This document shows, one piece after another, positions 10,821 through 19,507 of a DNA stretch of 64,000 nucleotides; the stretch's first letter is position 1; each line of letters starts with the position of its first letter. Under the pieces are notes generated by a model that saw only the letters and a list, made by a program, of their open reading frames with translations, did not search any database and was not told the DNA's origin. The position numbers were made by a program, and so were the translations under genes. Source of the stretch: Dysgonomonas gadei ATCC BAA-286 (GTDB lineage Bacteria; Bacteroidota; Bacteroidia; Bacteroidales; Dysgonomonadaceae); NCBI RefSeq assembly GCF_000213555.1, contig NZ_GL891981.1:296821-360820 (forward strand). The letters are read 5' to 3'.

Positions 10821-11369
10821 ATGAAAACTGTAAAATATTGTATATTAAGTCTTTTTTGCGTGTCTCTTCTGTTAGTTTCTTGTGAAGACAACGCAAAAGA
10901 TGAAGAGTGGGGGATCTCCTTATTATACATGCCTCAATCGGTACTGGGAGATGGCGGGCAAACAGCCAATCTATCTATTGGAGTGCATACGTCTCAACAG
11001 TCTGATACTTCTATCGTAGTAGGCATGTACAGGTCGGGTTTAGCTCCTATCGAGGCTGTTACCGCTAATCTGGTTATTGCATCCGACACGTTGGCCAGTG
11101 CTATTAAGCTGGCTGATGCGGGAGACGATACTCATAAAGCATTCAAAAACGCCAAGTTATTACCGAGTGATTATTATGAATTACCGGATAATATTTCGCT
11201 TTCTGATGGGCAAAGGGAAAATCATGTATTTATTAAATTAAACAAAAACAAGCTTTTTTCCGATTCTCATACAGGCCCTTTTGTTTTACCAGTTAAACTG
11301 GATAAACCGACCCGTTATCAATTGAATGAAGAGCGTTCGCTTACATTCTTTATTTTTTCAAAAAAATGA
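10821..11369 (+). CDS. DUF1735-type PUL surface lipoprotein
   Basis: 182 residues from the ATG at 10821, chosen because it starts directly at a lipoprotein signal peptide (LLLVSC, lipid Cys21). An upstream ATG at 10782 overlaps the SusD stop and would add an unlikely 13-residue charged leader. The remainder is a small beta-rich domain resembling the DUF1735 N-domain found in many PUL lipoproteins (alternating polar/hydrophobic strands; LPSDYYELPDNISLSDGQ). Lipoproteins at this place in PULs often serve as extra surface glycan-binding proteins. It is the last gene before a hairpin, so it closes the transport part of the operon. It lacks the additional C-terminal domain of larger relatives. Confidence 0.7.
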   Translation: MKTVKYCILSLFCVSLLLVSCEDNAKDEEWGISLLYMPQSVLGDGGQTANLSIGVHTSQQSDTSIVVGMYRSGLAPIEAVTANLVIASDTLASAIKLADAGDDTHKAFKNAKLLPSDYYELPDNISLSDGQRENHVFIKLNKNKLFSDSHTGPFVLPVKLDKPTRYQLNEERSLTFFIFSKK

Positions 11370-11381
11370 AAATGTAAAAGA

Positions 11382-11456
11382 TTGTCCCGGAAGTATCCTT
11401 ATGTGTCGGTTTTTCGCAGGTATAATCTGCAATAAAACTTCCGGGATAGTTTTTTC
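11382..11456 (+). terminator. Large stem-loop with T-run between the SusCD block and the catabolic genes
   Basis: TCCCGGAAGT at 11385-11394 pairs perfectly with ACTTCCGGGA at 11437-11446, extendable outward by three further pairs including G-U. A small inner hairpin GCAG/CTGC (11416-11419/11427-11430) sits in the loop. TTTTTT follows at 11451-11456. It reads as an intrinsic terminator or partial attenuator that would lower expression of the enzyme genes relative to SusCD. Confidence 0.65.
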
Positions 11457-11499
11457 AGCATTGTTCGAAACAAGAATATTTTAATAAAATAGAAACAGT

Positions 11500-12399
11500 A
11501 TGACTACTTTTTATGGAATTGTACCACCTCTGGTGACGCCGCTACTATCGAACGATCGATTAGATATTGACGGATTGGAAAAATTGATCGAGCACGTAAT
11601 CGAAGGTGGAGTTCATGGCCTTTTTATATTGGGAACAACAGGAGAGGCTCAAAGTCTGAGCTTTGAAATGCGCGTGGAAATGATAAAAAAGACTGCGTGT
11701 ATTCTAAAGAACAGATTGCCTTTAATGGTTGGTATTTCAGATACATCATTGGCTGATAGTATAAAATTGGCTGAATATGCAAAACAATATCATGCCGATG
11801 CCGTAGTTTCAGCTCCACCTTATTATTTTGCAACGGGACAACCAGAGTTGGCCGAATTTTATGGGGAATTGGTGAGACAATCTCCATTACCTCTTTTCTT
11901 GTATAATATGCCTGTACATACAAAGATGAATTTTTCTCCTTCCACAATAAGGCAAATTGCACAAAACCCGAAAGTAGTAGGATTTAAAGACAGTTCGGCA
12001 AATGGAACATATTTACAATCGGTGATTTATGAGATGCGAGACCATGATGACTTTTCGATTTTTGTAGGCCCCGAAGAAATGACAGCCGAAGCTGTACTAT
12101 TGGGCGCAAGCGGAGGGGTAAACGGAGGAGCTAATTTATTCCCTAGGTTATACGTAGAGCTCTATAATGCTGCTCACGAAGGAAATCTGGACGAGGTAAG
12201 CCGCTTGCAAAAGATAGTTATGCAAATAAGTTCTACTATTTATACGCAAGGCTTGTATGGTTCAAGCTACCTGAAAGGGCTTAAATGTGCATTGGGTATT
12301 AAAGGTATTTGTAGTGATCTGCCGGCAGTTCCATTTCAAAAATTTGAAGGAGAATACGTGATAAGAATAAAACAGGCATTGGACGAAATAAATTTTTAA
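11500..12399 (+). CDS. Dihydrodipicolinate synthase / N-acetylneuraminate lyase family aldolase
   Basis: 299 residues, full length for the DapA/NanA class I aldolase family. Seen: the GTTGE substrate-binding motif at 45-49, the conserved Tyr135 in LFLYNMP, and Schiff-base Lys163 in GFKDSS. These enzymes split or form 2-oxo acids in a TIM barrel; members act on sialic acid, 4-hydroxy-tetrahydrodipicolinate or 2-keto-3-deoxy sugar acids. A housekeeping DapA role is unlikely inside a PUL. The esterase remnant upstream suggests sialic acid lyase, but no sialidase, epimerase or ManNAc kinase is present, so a keto-deoxy sugar acid aldolase is equally possible. No signal peptide, so cytoplasmic. First gene after the hairpin at 11382-11456. 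Confidence 0.85.
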   Translation: MTTFYGIVPPLVTPLLSNDRLDIDGLEKLIEHVIEGGVHGLFILGTTGEAQSLSFEMRVEMIKKTACILKNRLPLMVGISDTSLADSIKLAEYAKQYHADAVVSAPPYYFATGQPELAEFYGELVRQSPLPLFLYNMPVHTKMNFSPSTIRQIAQNPKVVGFKDSSANGTYLQSVIYEMRDHDDFSIFVGPEEMTAEAVLLGASGGVNGGANLFPRLYVELYNAAHEGNLDEVSRLQKIVMQISSTIYTQGLYGSSYLKGLKCALGIKGICSDLPAVPFQKFEGEYVIRIKQALDEINF

Positions 12400-12418
12400 A
12401 TTAATATTCTAAAATCTT

Positions 12419-14008
12419 ATGATTTTAAATTCTTTGAAACATATAAAAACAGCCTTTTTATTATTCTGCGCTGGTCTGGTTTCTTCTTTTATGTATGGAG
12501 AAGAAGTTGGCGGTATCATTAATTCTGAAATAGTAGATCATTATGTGGAAAAATTTAATAAATACGATGAGGAACTATATGTACAATATATTCCTAATAC
12601 CGAAGCTTCTTCTTTTCTAAAATCGAATATTCCGTTTTTTGAATGTCCTGATACGGAATTGGAAGAAGTATACTATTTCCGATGGTGGACTTACCGAAAA
12701 AATATAAAGAAGACGCCTGGAGGGTTTATTATTACCGAATTTTTACCGGATGTGCGTTGGGCTGGAAAATATAATGGAATTGCCTGTTCTGGGGCATTAC
12801 ATTTTTATGAAGGTCGCTGGCTTCGCGACAAGCAATATTTGGATGATTATGCCCATTATTGGTTTAATGGAGGAAGTCCGCGCTCATATAGTTTTCCTTT
12901 AGCCGACGCTTTGTATAATTATTATTTGGTAACGGGTAATGATGAAATAGTGAAAACTCTTTTTCCCGATTTGATTTCTAATTTTTCGGAATGGGAAAAA
13001 GATCGTTATTCGGATAAGGAAGGGCTATTTTGGCAATACGATGTCAGAGATGGTATGGAACACTCTATCGGAGGACATGGCTTTCGTGCTACTATAAATT
13101 CATACATGGCAGCCGATGCTTTAGCTATATCCAAGATAGCGAAAATGTTAAATGATACGAGAGGTTTGGATTATGCTTACCGTTCGGAACAAATAGTGAA
13201 AAAGATGTTCGACAGATTGTGGGATAAAGATTCTTCGTTTTTGAAGGTGCTACCATTGAAGTCAGATACATTATGTTCTGCACGCGAATTGCATGGGTAT
13301 ACACCTTGGTATTTCAATCTGGTTGGCGAAAAATATGCGAAAGCATGGTCATTTCTAATGTCGTCCAACCATTTTTATGCACCATACGGTCCTACCACAG
13401 CAGAACAATGTCATCCTAAATTCAGGATTACATACAAAAGTCATCCTTGTTTATGGGATGGTCCTTCGTGGCCTTTATCTACATCCATAACTCTGGTAGG
13501 ATTAGCTAATTTACTCAATAGCCAACGACAGGCATATATATCACAAAAAGATTACCTTGATCTACTGAAAGTATATGCTCACAGCCATACTTTGAAAAAA
13601 GAGAATGGGACACAAGTTCGTTGGATTGATGAAAATATTGATCCTTACACCGGAGACTGGATTGTTCGGGAAATAATGAAAGATAAAGAGAATGTACCAA
13701 GAGAAAATCCGAAAGAACGGGGTAAAGATTACAACCATTCTTCTTTCTGCGACCTGATAATAAGTGGACTCGTAGGTGTTCGCCCACAAGAAGATAACAG
13801 CGTGGTAATAAATCCTTTGCTACCGGATAATACATGGGAGTATTTTTGTCTCGACAGAGTCTCATACAAGGGAAGACAGTTGACTGTCTTGTATGACAAA
13901 TCGGGAAAGAAATATAACAAAGGAAAAGGTCTGATGTTATACGTAGATGGGAAGAAAGTGGTATCTTCTCCAACCTTATCTAAATTGAACTATAAAATGA
14001 AAAAATAA
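12419..14008 (+). CDS. Secreted (alpha/alpha)6-barrel glycoside hydrolase, GH63/MGH1-like
   Basis: 529 residues with an N-terminal signal peptide (AFLLFCAGLVSSFMYG). The barrel resembles the trehalase/GH63 clan and the MGH1-like domain: FRWWTYRKN near residue 85, the DVRDGMEHSIGG block at about 208-219 (Asp208/Asp211/Glu214 candidate catalytic acids), and HPCLWDGPSWPLSTS with Asp347. Enzymes of this clan are inverting exo-alpha-glycosidases. The stop codon directly abuts the next reading frame. Substrate is unknown; the neighbours suggest it releases the sugar handled by the isomerase and kinase downstream. Placement in the clan is fairly sure, family number is not. Confidence 0.7.
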   Translation: MILNSLKHIKTAFLLFCAGLVSSFMYGEEVGGIINSEIVDHYVEKFNKYDEELYVQYIPNTEASSFLKSNIPFFECPDTELEEVYYFRWWTYRKNIKKTPGGFIITEFLPDVRWAGKYNGIACSGALHFYEGRWLRDKQYLDDYAHYWFNGGSPRSYSFPLADALYNYYLVTGNDEIVKTLFPDLISNFSEWEKDRYSDKEGLFWQYDVRDGMEHSIGGHGFRATINSYMAADALAISKIAKMLNDTRGLDYAYRSEQIVKKMFDRLWDKDSSFLKVLPLKSDTLCSARELHGYTPWYFNLVGEKYAKAWSFLMSSNHFYAPYGPTTAEQCHPKFRITYKSHPCLWDGPSWPLSTSITLVGLANLLNSQRQAYISQKDYLDLLKVYAHSHTLKKENGTQVRWIDENIDPYTGDWIVREIMKDKENVPRENPKERGKDYNHSSFCDLIISGLVGVRPQEDNSVVINPLLPDNTWEYFCLDRVSYKGRQLTVLYDKSGKKYNKGKGLMLYVDGKKVVSSPTLSKLNYKMKK

Positions 14009-14017
14009 ATGATAATT

Positions 14018-15793
14018 ATGAATAAAACTACTTATCCTAAGATCGGTATTCGTCCGATCATAGATGGTCGCCGGAAAGGTATCCGCGAGTCGTTAGAAGA
14101 AACGACAATGAATATGGCTAAGAATGTAGCTCGGTTTTATAGTGACAATTTGAAATATCCGGATGGTTCTTCCGTGCAATGTGTTATCTCTGACTCTTGT
14201 ATCGGAGGTGTCAAAGAGGCTGCCGATTGTGCCGAAAAATTTGGAAGGGAGAATGTCGGATTATCACTATCTGTTACACCATGTTGGTGCTATGGATCCG
14301 AAACCATAGATATGAATCCATCAATACCAAAGGCCATTTGGGGCTTCAATGGGACGCAACGTCCCGGAGCGGTCTATTTGGCTGCCGCTTTAGCTGCTCA
14401 TAACCAGAAAGGTCTGCCTGCATTTGGTATCTATGGTCGCGAAATACAGGATATCGGTGATACCAATATTCCACCCGATGTACAGGAAAAACTGCTTCGC
14501 TTCGCTAAAGTCGGTCTGGCCGTTGCTCTAATGCGAGGTAAATCGTATCTGGCTATTGGTACGGTGTCGATGGGTATTGCCGGATCAATGGTCAATGCTG
14601 ATATGCTTCAAGAATATTTCGGTATGCGTACCGAATATGTAGACTGCTCGGAGATATTGCGCCGTGTACAGCAGGAAATCTATGATAAAGACGAGTATGA
14701 AAAAGCTTTGGCTTGGACAAAACAAAATTGTGTACCTAACGAATTACCGGATCACAATCCGAAACATTTGGTGAGTACACGCGAGCAGAAAGATAAAGAT
14801 TGGGAATTTGTAGTGAAGATGACTCTTATTTTCCGCGATTTAATGATCGGAAACGAAAAGCTAGCAAAAACTGGTTGGGGGGAAGAAGCGATGGGCCATA
14901 ATGCGATTTGCGGAGGATTTCAAGGTCAACGCCAATGGACAGATTTTATGCCGAATGGGGATTTCTCGGAAGCAATACTTAATTCGTCTTTTGACTGGAA
15001 TGGAATCCGCGAGCCATTTGCTTTTGCTACCGAAAACGATCATCTGAACGGTATGTCAATGTTGTTGGGTAAATATCTTACCAATACAGCTCAACTGTTT
15101 GCTGATGTTCGTACTTACTGGAGTCCTGAATCTATCGAACGGGTTACAGGATGGAAGCCGGAAGGAATACTGAAAGGCGGTGCTATCCATCTTATCAATT
15201 CCGGTTCGTGCACCCTTGATGGGACAGGACAACAGGATAAGGACGGAAAACCTGCGATGAAACCATATTGGGAAATACAGGAACAGGAAGTAACCAAAAT
15301 GCTGAAAGCTACACAATGGGGACCTTCTTCGCGTGAATATTTCCGTGGAGGCGGATATTCTTCCAAATTCCTAACTAAAGAAGGAATGCCTGTTACAATG
15401 TGCCGTCTGAACTTCATTAAAGGGCAAGGACTCGTTCTTCAGATAGCTGAAGGCTGGACAGCAACTTTCCCTGAGAAAGTATTTGATATAATTGATCAAC
15501 GTACTGATAAAACATGGCCGTCTACATTTTTTGTTCCGAAAGTAACAGGGCAGGGTTATTTCAGAGATGTGTACTCTGTGATGAATTACTGGGGTGCCAA
15601 TCACGGGGCAATCAGTTTCGGGCATATTGGGGCAGACTTGATCGCACTGGCTGCAACATTACGTATACCGGTGAATATGCATAATGTAGAAGAAGATAAA
15701 ATCTTCCGTCCTAGTTCGTGGAGCGCTTTTGGATCAGATTCGGAGGGATCCGATTATAGAGCTTGCGCCAATTATGGACCTATTTATAAGTAA
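14018..15793 (+). CDS. fucI: L-fucose isomerase / D-arabinose isomerase
   Basis: 591 residues, the normal length of FucI. The ATG at 14018 is chosen over 14009 because it begins at the conserved MNKTTYPKIGIRPIIDGRR. Family blocks are present: SVTPCWCYGSETIDM, WGFNGTQRPGAVYLAAALAAH, the ATENDHLNG metal-site region, and NYWGANHGAISFGHIGADL near the C-terminus. FucI uses Mn2+ to interconvert L-fucose and L-fuculose, and equally D-arabinose and D-ribulose. It is cytoplasmic. No fuculose-phosphate aldolase lies nearby, but a ribulokinase does, which favours D-arabinose (see findings). Confidence 0.95.
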   Translation: MNKTTYPKIGIRPIIDGRRKGIRESLEETTMNMAKNVARFYSDNLKYPDGSSVQCVISDSCIGGVKEAADCAEKFGRENVGLSLSVTPCWCYGSETIDMNPSIPKAIWGFNGTQRPGAVYLAAALAAHNQKGLPAFGIYGREIQDIGDTNIPPDVQEKLLRFAKVGLAVALMRGKSYLAIGTVSMGIAGSMVNADMLQEYFGMRTEYVDCSEILRRVQQEIYDKDEYEKALAWTKQNCVPNELPDHNPKHLVSTREQKDKDWEFVVKMTLIFRDLMIGNEKLAKTGWGEEAMGHNAICGGFQGQRQWTDFMPNGDFSEAILNSSFDWNGIREPFAFATENDHLNGMSMLLGKYLTNTAQLFADVRTYWSPESIERVTGWKPEGILKGGAIHLINSGSCTLDGTGQQDKDGKPAMKPYWEIQEQEVTKMLKATQWGPSSREYFRGGGYSSKFLTKEGMPVTMCRLNFIKGQGLVLQIAEGWTATFPEKVFDIIDQRTDKTWPSTFFVPKVTGQGYFRDVYSVMNYWGANHGAISFGHIGADLIALAATLRIPVNMHNVEEDKIFRPSSWSAFGSDSEGSDYRACANYGPIYK

Positions 15794-15799
15794 TATTTT

Positions 15800-15871
15800 A
15801 CAGAGGTTGTCTGAGAAGTAAAATCAGGTAATATCAATATTAGGTGAAAATATTTTTTGGATAACCTCTGT
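15800..15871 (+). promoter_or_regulatory. 9-bp inverted repeat downstream of fucI
   Basis: ACAGAGGTT at 15800-15808 is the exact reverse complement of AACCTCTGT at 15863-15871, with an A+T-rich 54-nt spacer. It lies in the only sizeable gap (123 bp) between fucI and the next gene. Could be a weak terminator or an mRNA-stabilising stem; no run of T follows directly. Confidence 0.35.
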
Positions 15872-15916
15872 TTGAAATAAAATTGTTTTATACTTCATGC
15901 TCCTTAAATTTAATAT

Positions 15917-16519
15917 ATGAGAATAATATTTATAACACTTATGACAGCTTTTTTAGTATCGTCGTGTAACGAAAAAAATGTAAAAGATTGGACTGACAAG
16001 GAAGTTGAAGTTTGGCTTGAACAGTCGGAATGGAATAATATAGGTATAAAACCAGATAGCAGTATTGATAAAAGGTTTTTCGTAGAACAAAATATTATAA
16101 ATCCGAAATCATGGAAAGCGGCTCTTGATTTTCTTGAAAAAGGCGGTTTTAATGAAAAAGAACTCGGACGATACGATTTGGCGGACGATGGAACTTATGT
16201 GAATATTGAAGAATATACAACCAAAGACTCCTCTCACTTCGAGGCTCATCGGAAATTCATAGATATTCAATATCTGGCAAAAGGAAAAGAATATATCCGT
16301 ATATCGTCATTAGACAGTGTAAAGAAAATTGTTACGGAATATAGTCCGGATAAGGATATTGAATTTTTCAATAAAGATGAGTATACCGAGCACTTACTGG
16401 ATGGTAGCAATTTTATTGTTCTATTTCCTCATCAGCCTCATATGCCATGTATGAAAGCCGATAGCAATGAACATGTAAGAAAGGTAGTCGTAAAAATTCC
16501 ATTCAAAGAAATTAAGTAA
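15917..16519 (+). CDS. YhcH/YjgK/YiaL (DUF386) family lipoprotein
   Basis: 200 residues. An N-terminal lipoprotein signal with Cys17 (FLVSSC) is followed by a DUF386 cupin-like domain: FEAHRKFIDIQYLAKGKE (about 108-125) and FIVLFPHQPHMPCM (about 166-179), both carrying His residues of the kind that form the metal/sugar pocket. YhcH (sialic acid), YjgK and YiaL (rare-sugar operons) members are thought to act on sugar anomers or isomers. Most are cytoplasmic; a lipid-anchored form with an about 50-residue N-terminal extension implies a periplasmic or surface location. Six bases from the transporter gene, so one operon. Confidence 0.8.
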   Translation: MRIIFITLMTAFLVSSCNEKNVKDWTDKEVEVWLEQSEWNNIGIKPDSSIDKRFFVEQNIINPKSWKAALDFLEKGGFNEKELGRYDLADDGTYVNIEEYTTKDSSHFEAHRKFIDIQYLAKGKEYIRISSLDSVKKIVTEYSPDKDIEFFNKDEYTEHLLDGSNFIVLFPHQPHMPCMKADSNEHVRKVVVKIPFKEIK

Positions 16520-16525
16520 ACAAAT

Positions 16526-17782
16526 ATGTTACAAAGTAAAAAATCTTATCCATGGTTAGTAGTAGCCATGCTTTGGCTTGTTGCTTTACTTAATTATCTC
16601 GACAGGCAAATGTTGTCAACAATGCGTCCGTTCATGATGGAAGACATCTCCGATCTGATTTCAGCTACTAACTTCGGACGTCTCATGGCTATCTTCTTGT
16701 GGATATATGCTTTTATGAGTCCACTTTCCGGAATGATTGCGGATAGGCTGAATCGTAAGTGGCTGATTGTTATAAGTCTGTTTGTTTGGTCGGGGGTTAC
16801 GCTCACAATGGGTTATGCTCAGAATATGGATCAGTTGTATATACTGAGAGCGATAATGGGTATCAGCGAAGCTTTTTATGTGCCGGCTGGATTGTCTCTA
16901 ATAGCAGATTATCATCAAGGTAAGACCCGCTCACTGGCAATAGGATTCCATACCTCGGGTATTTATCTGGGGCAGGCTTTAGGTGGATTTGGCGCTACTC
17001 TTGCCGGATTTACATCATGGCAATCTACTTTTCACATGTTCGGTGTAATAGGGATGTTGTATAGTATTATTCTTATCGCGTTTCTTCGTGAGAAAAAGAC
17101 ATATAATATAGATACAACTAAAAAGACATCCCTTGCCAATGAATTGAAAATGGCAGCGAAGGGGCTGTCTATTCTTTTCAGTAATATTGCGTTCTGGGTA
17201 ATTTTGTTCTATTTTTCAGCACCTAGTCTACCAGGGTGGGCAACGAAGAACTGGTTACCGACTCTCTTTAGTGACTCTCTCGGTATGGACATGGCGCAGG
17301 CAGGCCCTTTATCTACCATGACTATGGCTTTGTCTTCTCTGGTCGGTGTATTGTTCGGCGGGTGGTTGTCCGATAAATGGGTACTTAAAGTTCTGAAAGG
17401 ACGAATTTATACAGGGGTGATAGGTTTAACTTTAACTATTCCGGCTTTGTTCCTTATAGGATATGTACATGGATTGATTCCGATAGTGGCAGGTGCTGTA
17501 TTATTCGGATTGGGCTTTGGTATATTCGATGTAAACAATATGCCTATTCTCTGCCAATTTGTACCGTCACGTTACCGGGCTACCGGTTACGGAATAATGA
17601 ATCTGGCGGGAATATCTGCCGGTGCGGTTATTACCAATGAATTGGGGAAAGCTCTCGATGCAGGATATATGAATACAGTATTTATTGCAATGATTGCTGC
17701 TGTCGGTATTGCCATTGTATTGCAACTGACGGTATTGCGTCCTAAAACCGTGGACATGACAGAAAATATGTTGACTAATTAA
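16526..17782 (+). CDS. MFS sugar / sugar-acid permease (ACS-like family)
   Basis: 418 residues with 12 predicted membrane spans. MFS signatures: LNYLDRQMLS in TM1, the loop 2-3 motif SGMIADRLNRKW, and the repeated half motif FGGWLSDKW in the second half. Closest in appearance to the anion:cation symporter branch (hexuronate, tartrate and similar) and to sugar permeases found beside GH genes in Bacteroidota. It would carry the monosaccharide released in the periplasm to the isomerase and kinase. Precise substrate cannot be read. Confidence 0.85.
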   Translation: MLQSKKSYPWLVVAMLWLVALLNYLDRQMLSTMRPFMMEDISDLISATNFGRLMAIFLWIYAFMSPLSGMIADRLNRKWLIVISLFVWSGVTLTMGYAQNMDQLYILRAIMGISEAFYVPAGLSLIADYHQGKTRSLAIGFHTSGIYLGQALGGFGATLAGFTSWQSTFHMFGVIGMLYSIILIAFLREKKTYNIDTTKKTSLANELKMAAKGLSILFSNIAFWVILFYFSAPSLPGWATKNWLPTLFSDSLGMDMAQAGPLSTMTMALSSLVGVLFGGWLSDKWVLKVLKGRIYTGVIGLTLTIPALFLIGYVHGLIPIVAGAVLFGLGFGIFDVNNMPILCQFVPSRYRATGYGIMNLAGISAGAVITNELGKALDAGYMNTVFIAMIAAVGIAIVLQLTVLRPKTVDMTENMLTN

Positions 17783-17794
17783 AACTGTAAACGA

Positions 17795-19459
17795 ATGAAT
17801 TCTCAGTCAAAATATGTAATTGGAGTTGACTACGGTACAGACTCGTGCCGAGCAATTATAGCAGACGTGAAAACTGGCGAGGAGGTATCTGCTGCAATAT
17901 CCTATTATCCTAGATGGAAAGAAGGAAAATATTGCGACCCTCTAAAAAATCAATACCGGCAACATCCGCTAGACTATATAGAAACTCTTGAAGCTGTAAT
18001 AAAAGAAGCTTTATCGGTATTATCTGATGATATAAAGAACAGAATAACAGGAATATCATTTGATATGACCTGTTGTACCCCCGCTTTGACAGACATTAAC
18101 GGGACACCGCTGGCTCTGTTGGAAGAATACAAGGATAATCCGAATGCAATGTTTATTCTTTGGAAAGATCATACTTCTATAAAAGAGGCTGGGGAAATAA
18201 ATACTCTTGCAAAAAAATGGCATACAGACTATACCAAATACGAAGGGGGTATCTATTCTTCCGAATGGGTATGGGCAAAAGTGTTGCATGTATTACGAAA
18301 CGACAGCCGTTTATCGGATAAAGCTTATTCATGGGTAGAACACATAGATTGGATACCCGCTCTGATCACAGGTAATACACTACCGGAGAAAGTGATAAGA
18401 AGCCGTTGTGCCGCGGGGCATAAAGCAATGTGGCACGAATCGTGGGGGGGACTGCCCGACGACGAATTTCTTACAACTCTTTCCCCTCTGTTGAAAGGAT
18501 TCAGAGATCATTTATATACAGAAACATTTACAAGCGATACTTTGGTTGGCTATCTGACAGAGGAATGGGCAAACCGATTGGGATTAACCACCAATGTTGC
18601 AGTAGGAGTCGCAGCCATTGACTGTCATGTTGGCGCTGTGGGTGCTGAAATAAAGACCGGTTCTTTTGTTAAAGTTATAGGAACATCCACGTGCGATATA
18701 ATGGCTGTTCCATACGAGCAGATAGACGGGAAGCTTATATCCGGTATATGCGGACAGGTCGATGGATCAGTTATTTCCGGGGCAATAGGTTTAGAGGCCG
18801 GACAGTCGGCTTTCGGAGACTTGTATGCATGGTACAAAGATTTATTGGCTTGGCCGATAAAGAAGCTTATTCCTAAGTCTGATTTGCTCAGCGATGATAT
18901 TAAAGAGAAATTAATAAGCGAACTCCAAAGTCAGATATTATCTGAATTAACTGTCGAGGCTGAGAAGATTAGTATTGAAGATAGTTCTGTAATTGCTACA
19001 GACTGGCTCAACGGACGCAGAACACCCGATGCAAATCAATCGCTGAAAGGTACTTTAACGGGACTTACATTAGGAACTTCGGCTCCTATGATATTCAGAG
19101 CGCTGGTCGAAGCTACGGCTTTTGGTTCTAAAGCTATTATCGAACGTTTTATAGAAAACGAAATTGAAATAAAAGAAGTAATCGCCATAGGTGGTATATC
19201 TCAAAAGTCTCCGTTTGTAATGCAAATTCTGGCAGACGTGTTGAATATGCCCATTAAGGTTGCAAAAAGTGAACAAACATGTGCTCTTGGTGCTGCGATG
19301 AATGCTGCTGTGGTTGCCGGGGAATATAGCAATGTGCGGGATGCTCAAAAAGCTATGGGGAAAGGGTATGTTAGAGAATATTACCCGAATAGAGAGAATC
19401 ATGACAAATACTCCGATTTATACAATAGATATAAGAAGATAGGAAAAAAAATAATCTAG
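17795..19459 (+). CDS. araB: Ribulokinase (FGGY carbohydrate kinase)
   Basis: 554 residues, the standard length of AraB. FGGY_N begins VIGVDYGTDSCRAIIAD (phosphate-1 loop), with the ribulokinase blocks GISFDMTCCTP, WKDHTS and WVEHIDWIPALITGN; the C-domain has IGTSTCDIM, DWLNGRRTPDANQSLKG and IAIGGISQKSPFVMQ. AraB phosphorylates L-ribulose and, less strictly, other 2-ketopentoses including D-ribulose. No L-arabinose isomerase (AraA) or epimerase (AraD) is nearby; the only isomerase is FucI, which produces D-ribulose from D-arabinose. It starts 12 bp after the MFS gene. Confidence 0.92.
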   Translation: MNSQSKYVIGVDYGTDSCRAIIADVKTGEEVSAAISYYPRWKEGKYCDPLKNQYRQHPLDYIETLEAVIKEALSVLSDDIKNRITGISFDMTCCTPALTDINGTPLALLEEYKDNPNAMFILWKDHTSIKEAGEINTLAKKWHTDYTKYEGGIYSSEWVWAKVLHVLRNDSRLSDKAYSWVEHIDWIPALITGNTLPEKVIRSRCAAGHKAMWHESWGGLPDDEFLTTLSPLLKGFRDHLYTETFTSDTLVGYLTEEWANRLGLTTNVAVGVAAIDCHVGAVGAEIKTGSFVKVIGTSTCDIMAVPYEQIDGKLISGICGQVDGSVISGAIGLEAGQSAFGDLYAWYKDLLAWPIKKLIPKSDLLSDDIKEKLISELQSQILSELTVEAEKISIEDSSVIATDWLNGRRTPDANQSLKGTLTGLTLGTSAPMIFRALVEATAFGSKAIIERFIENEIEIKEVIAIGGISQKSPFVMQILADVLNMPIKVAKSEQTCALGAAMNAAVVAGEYSNVRDAQKAMGKGYVREYYPNRENHDKYSDLYNRYKKIGKKII

Positions 19460-19507
19460 AATTTATTGATTTTATAAATTGGGAGAGGTTAACAATGTAA
19501 AATAATT

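Noticed and set aside
13515..13973. 152-codon antisense frame inside the GH63/MGH1-like gene
   Set aside because: Antisense to a conserved enzyme, no signal or motif.
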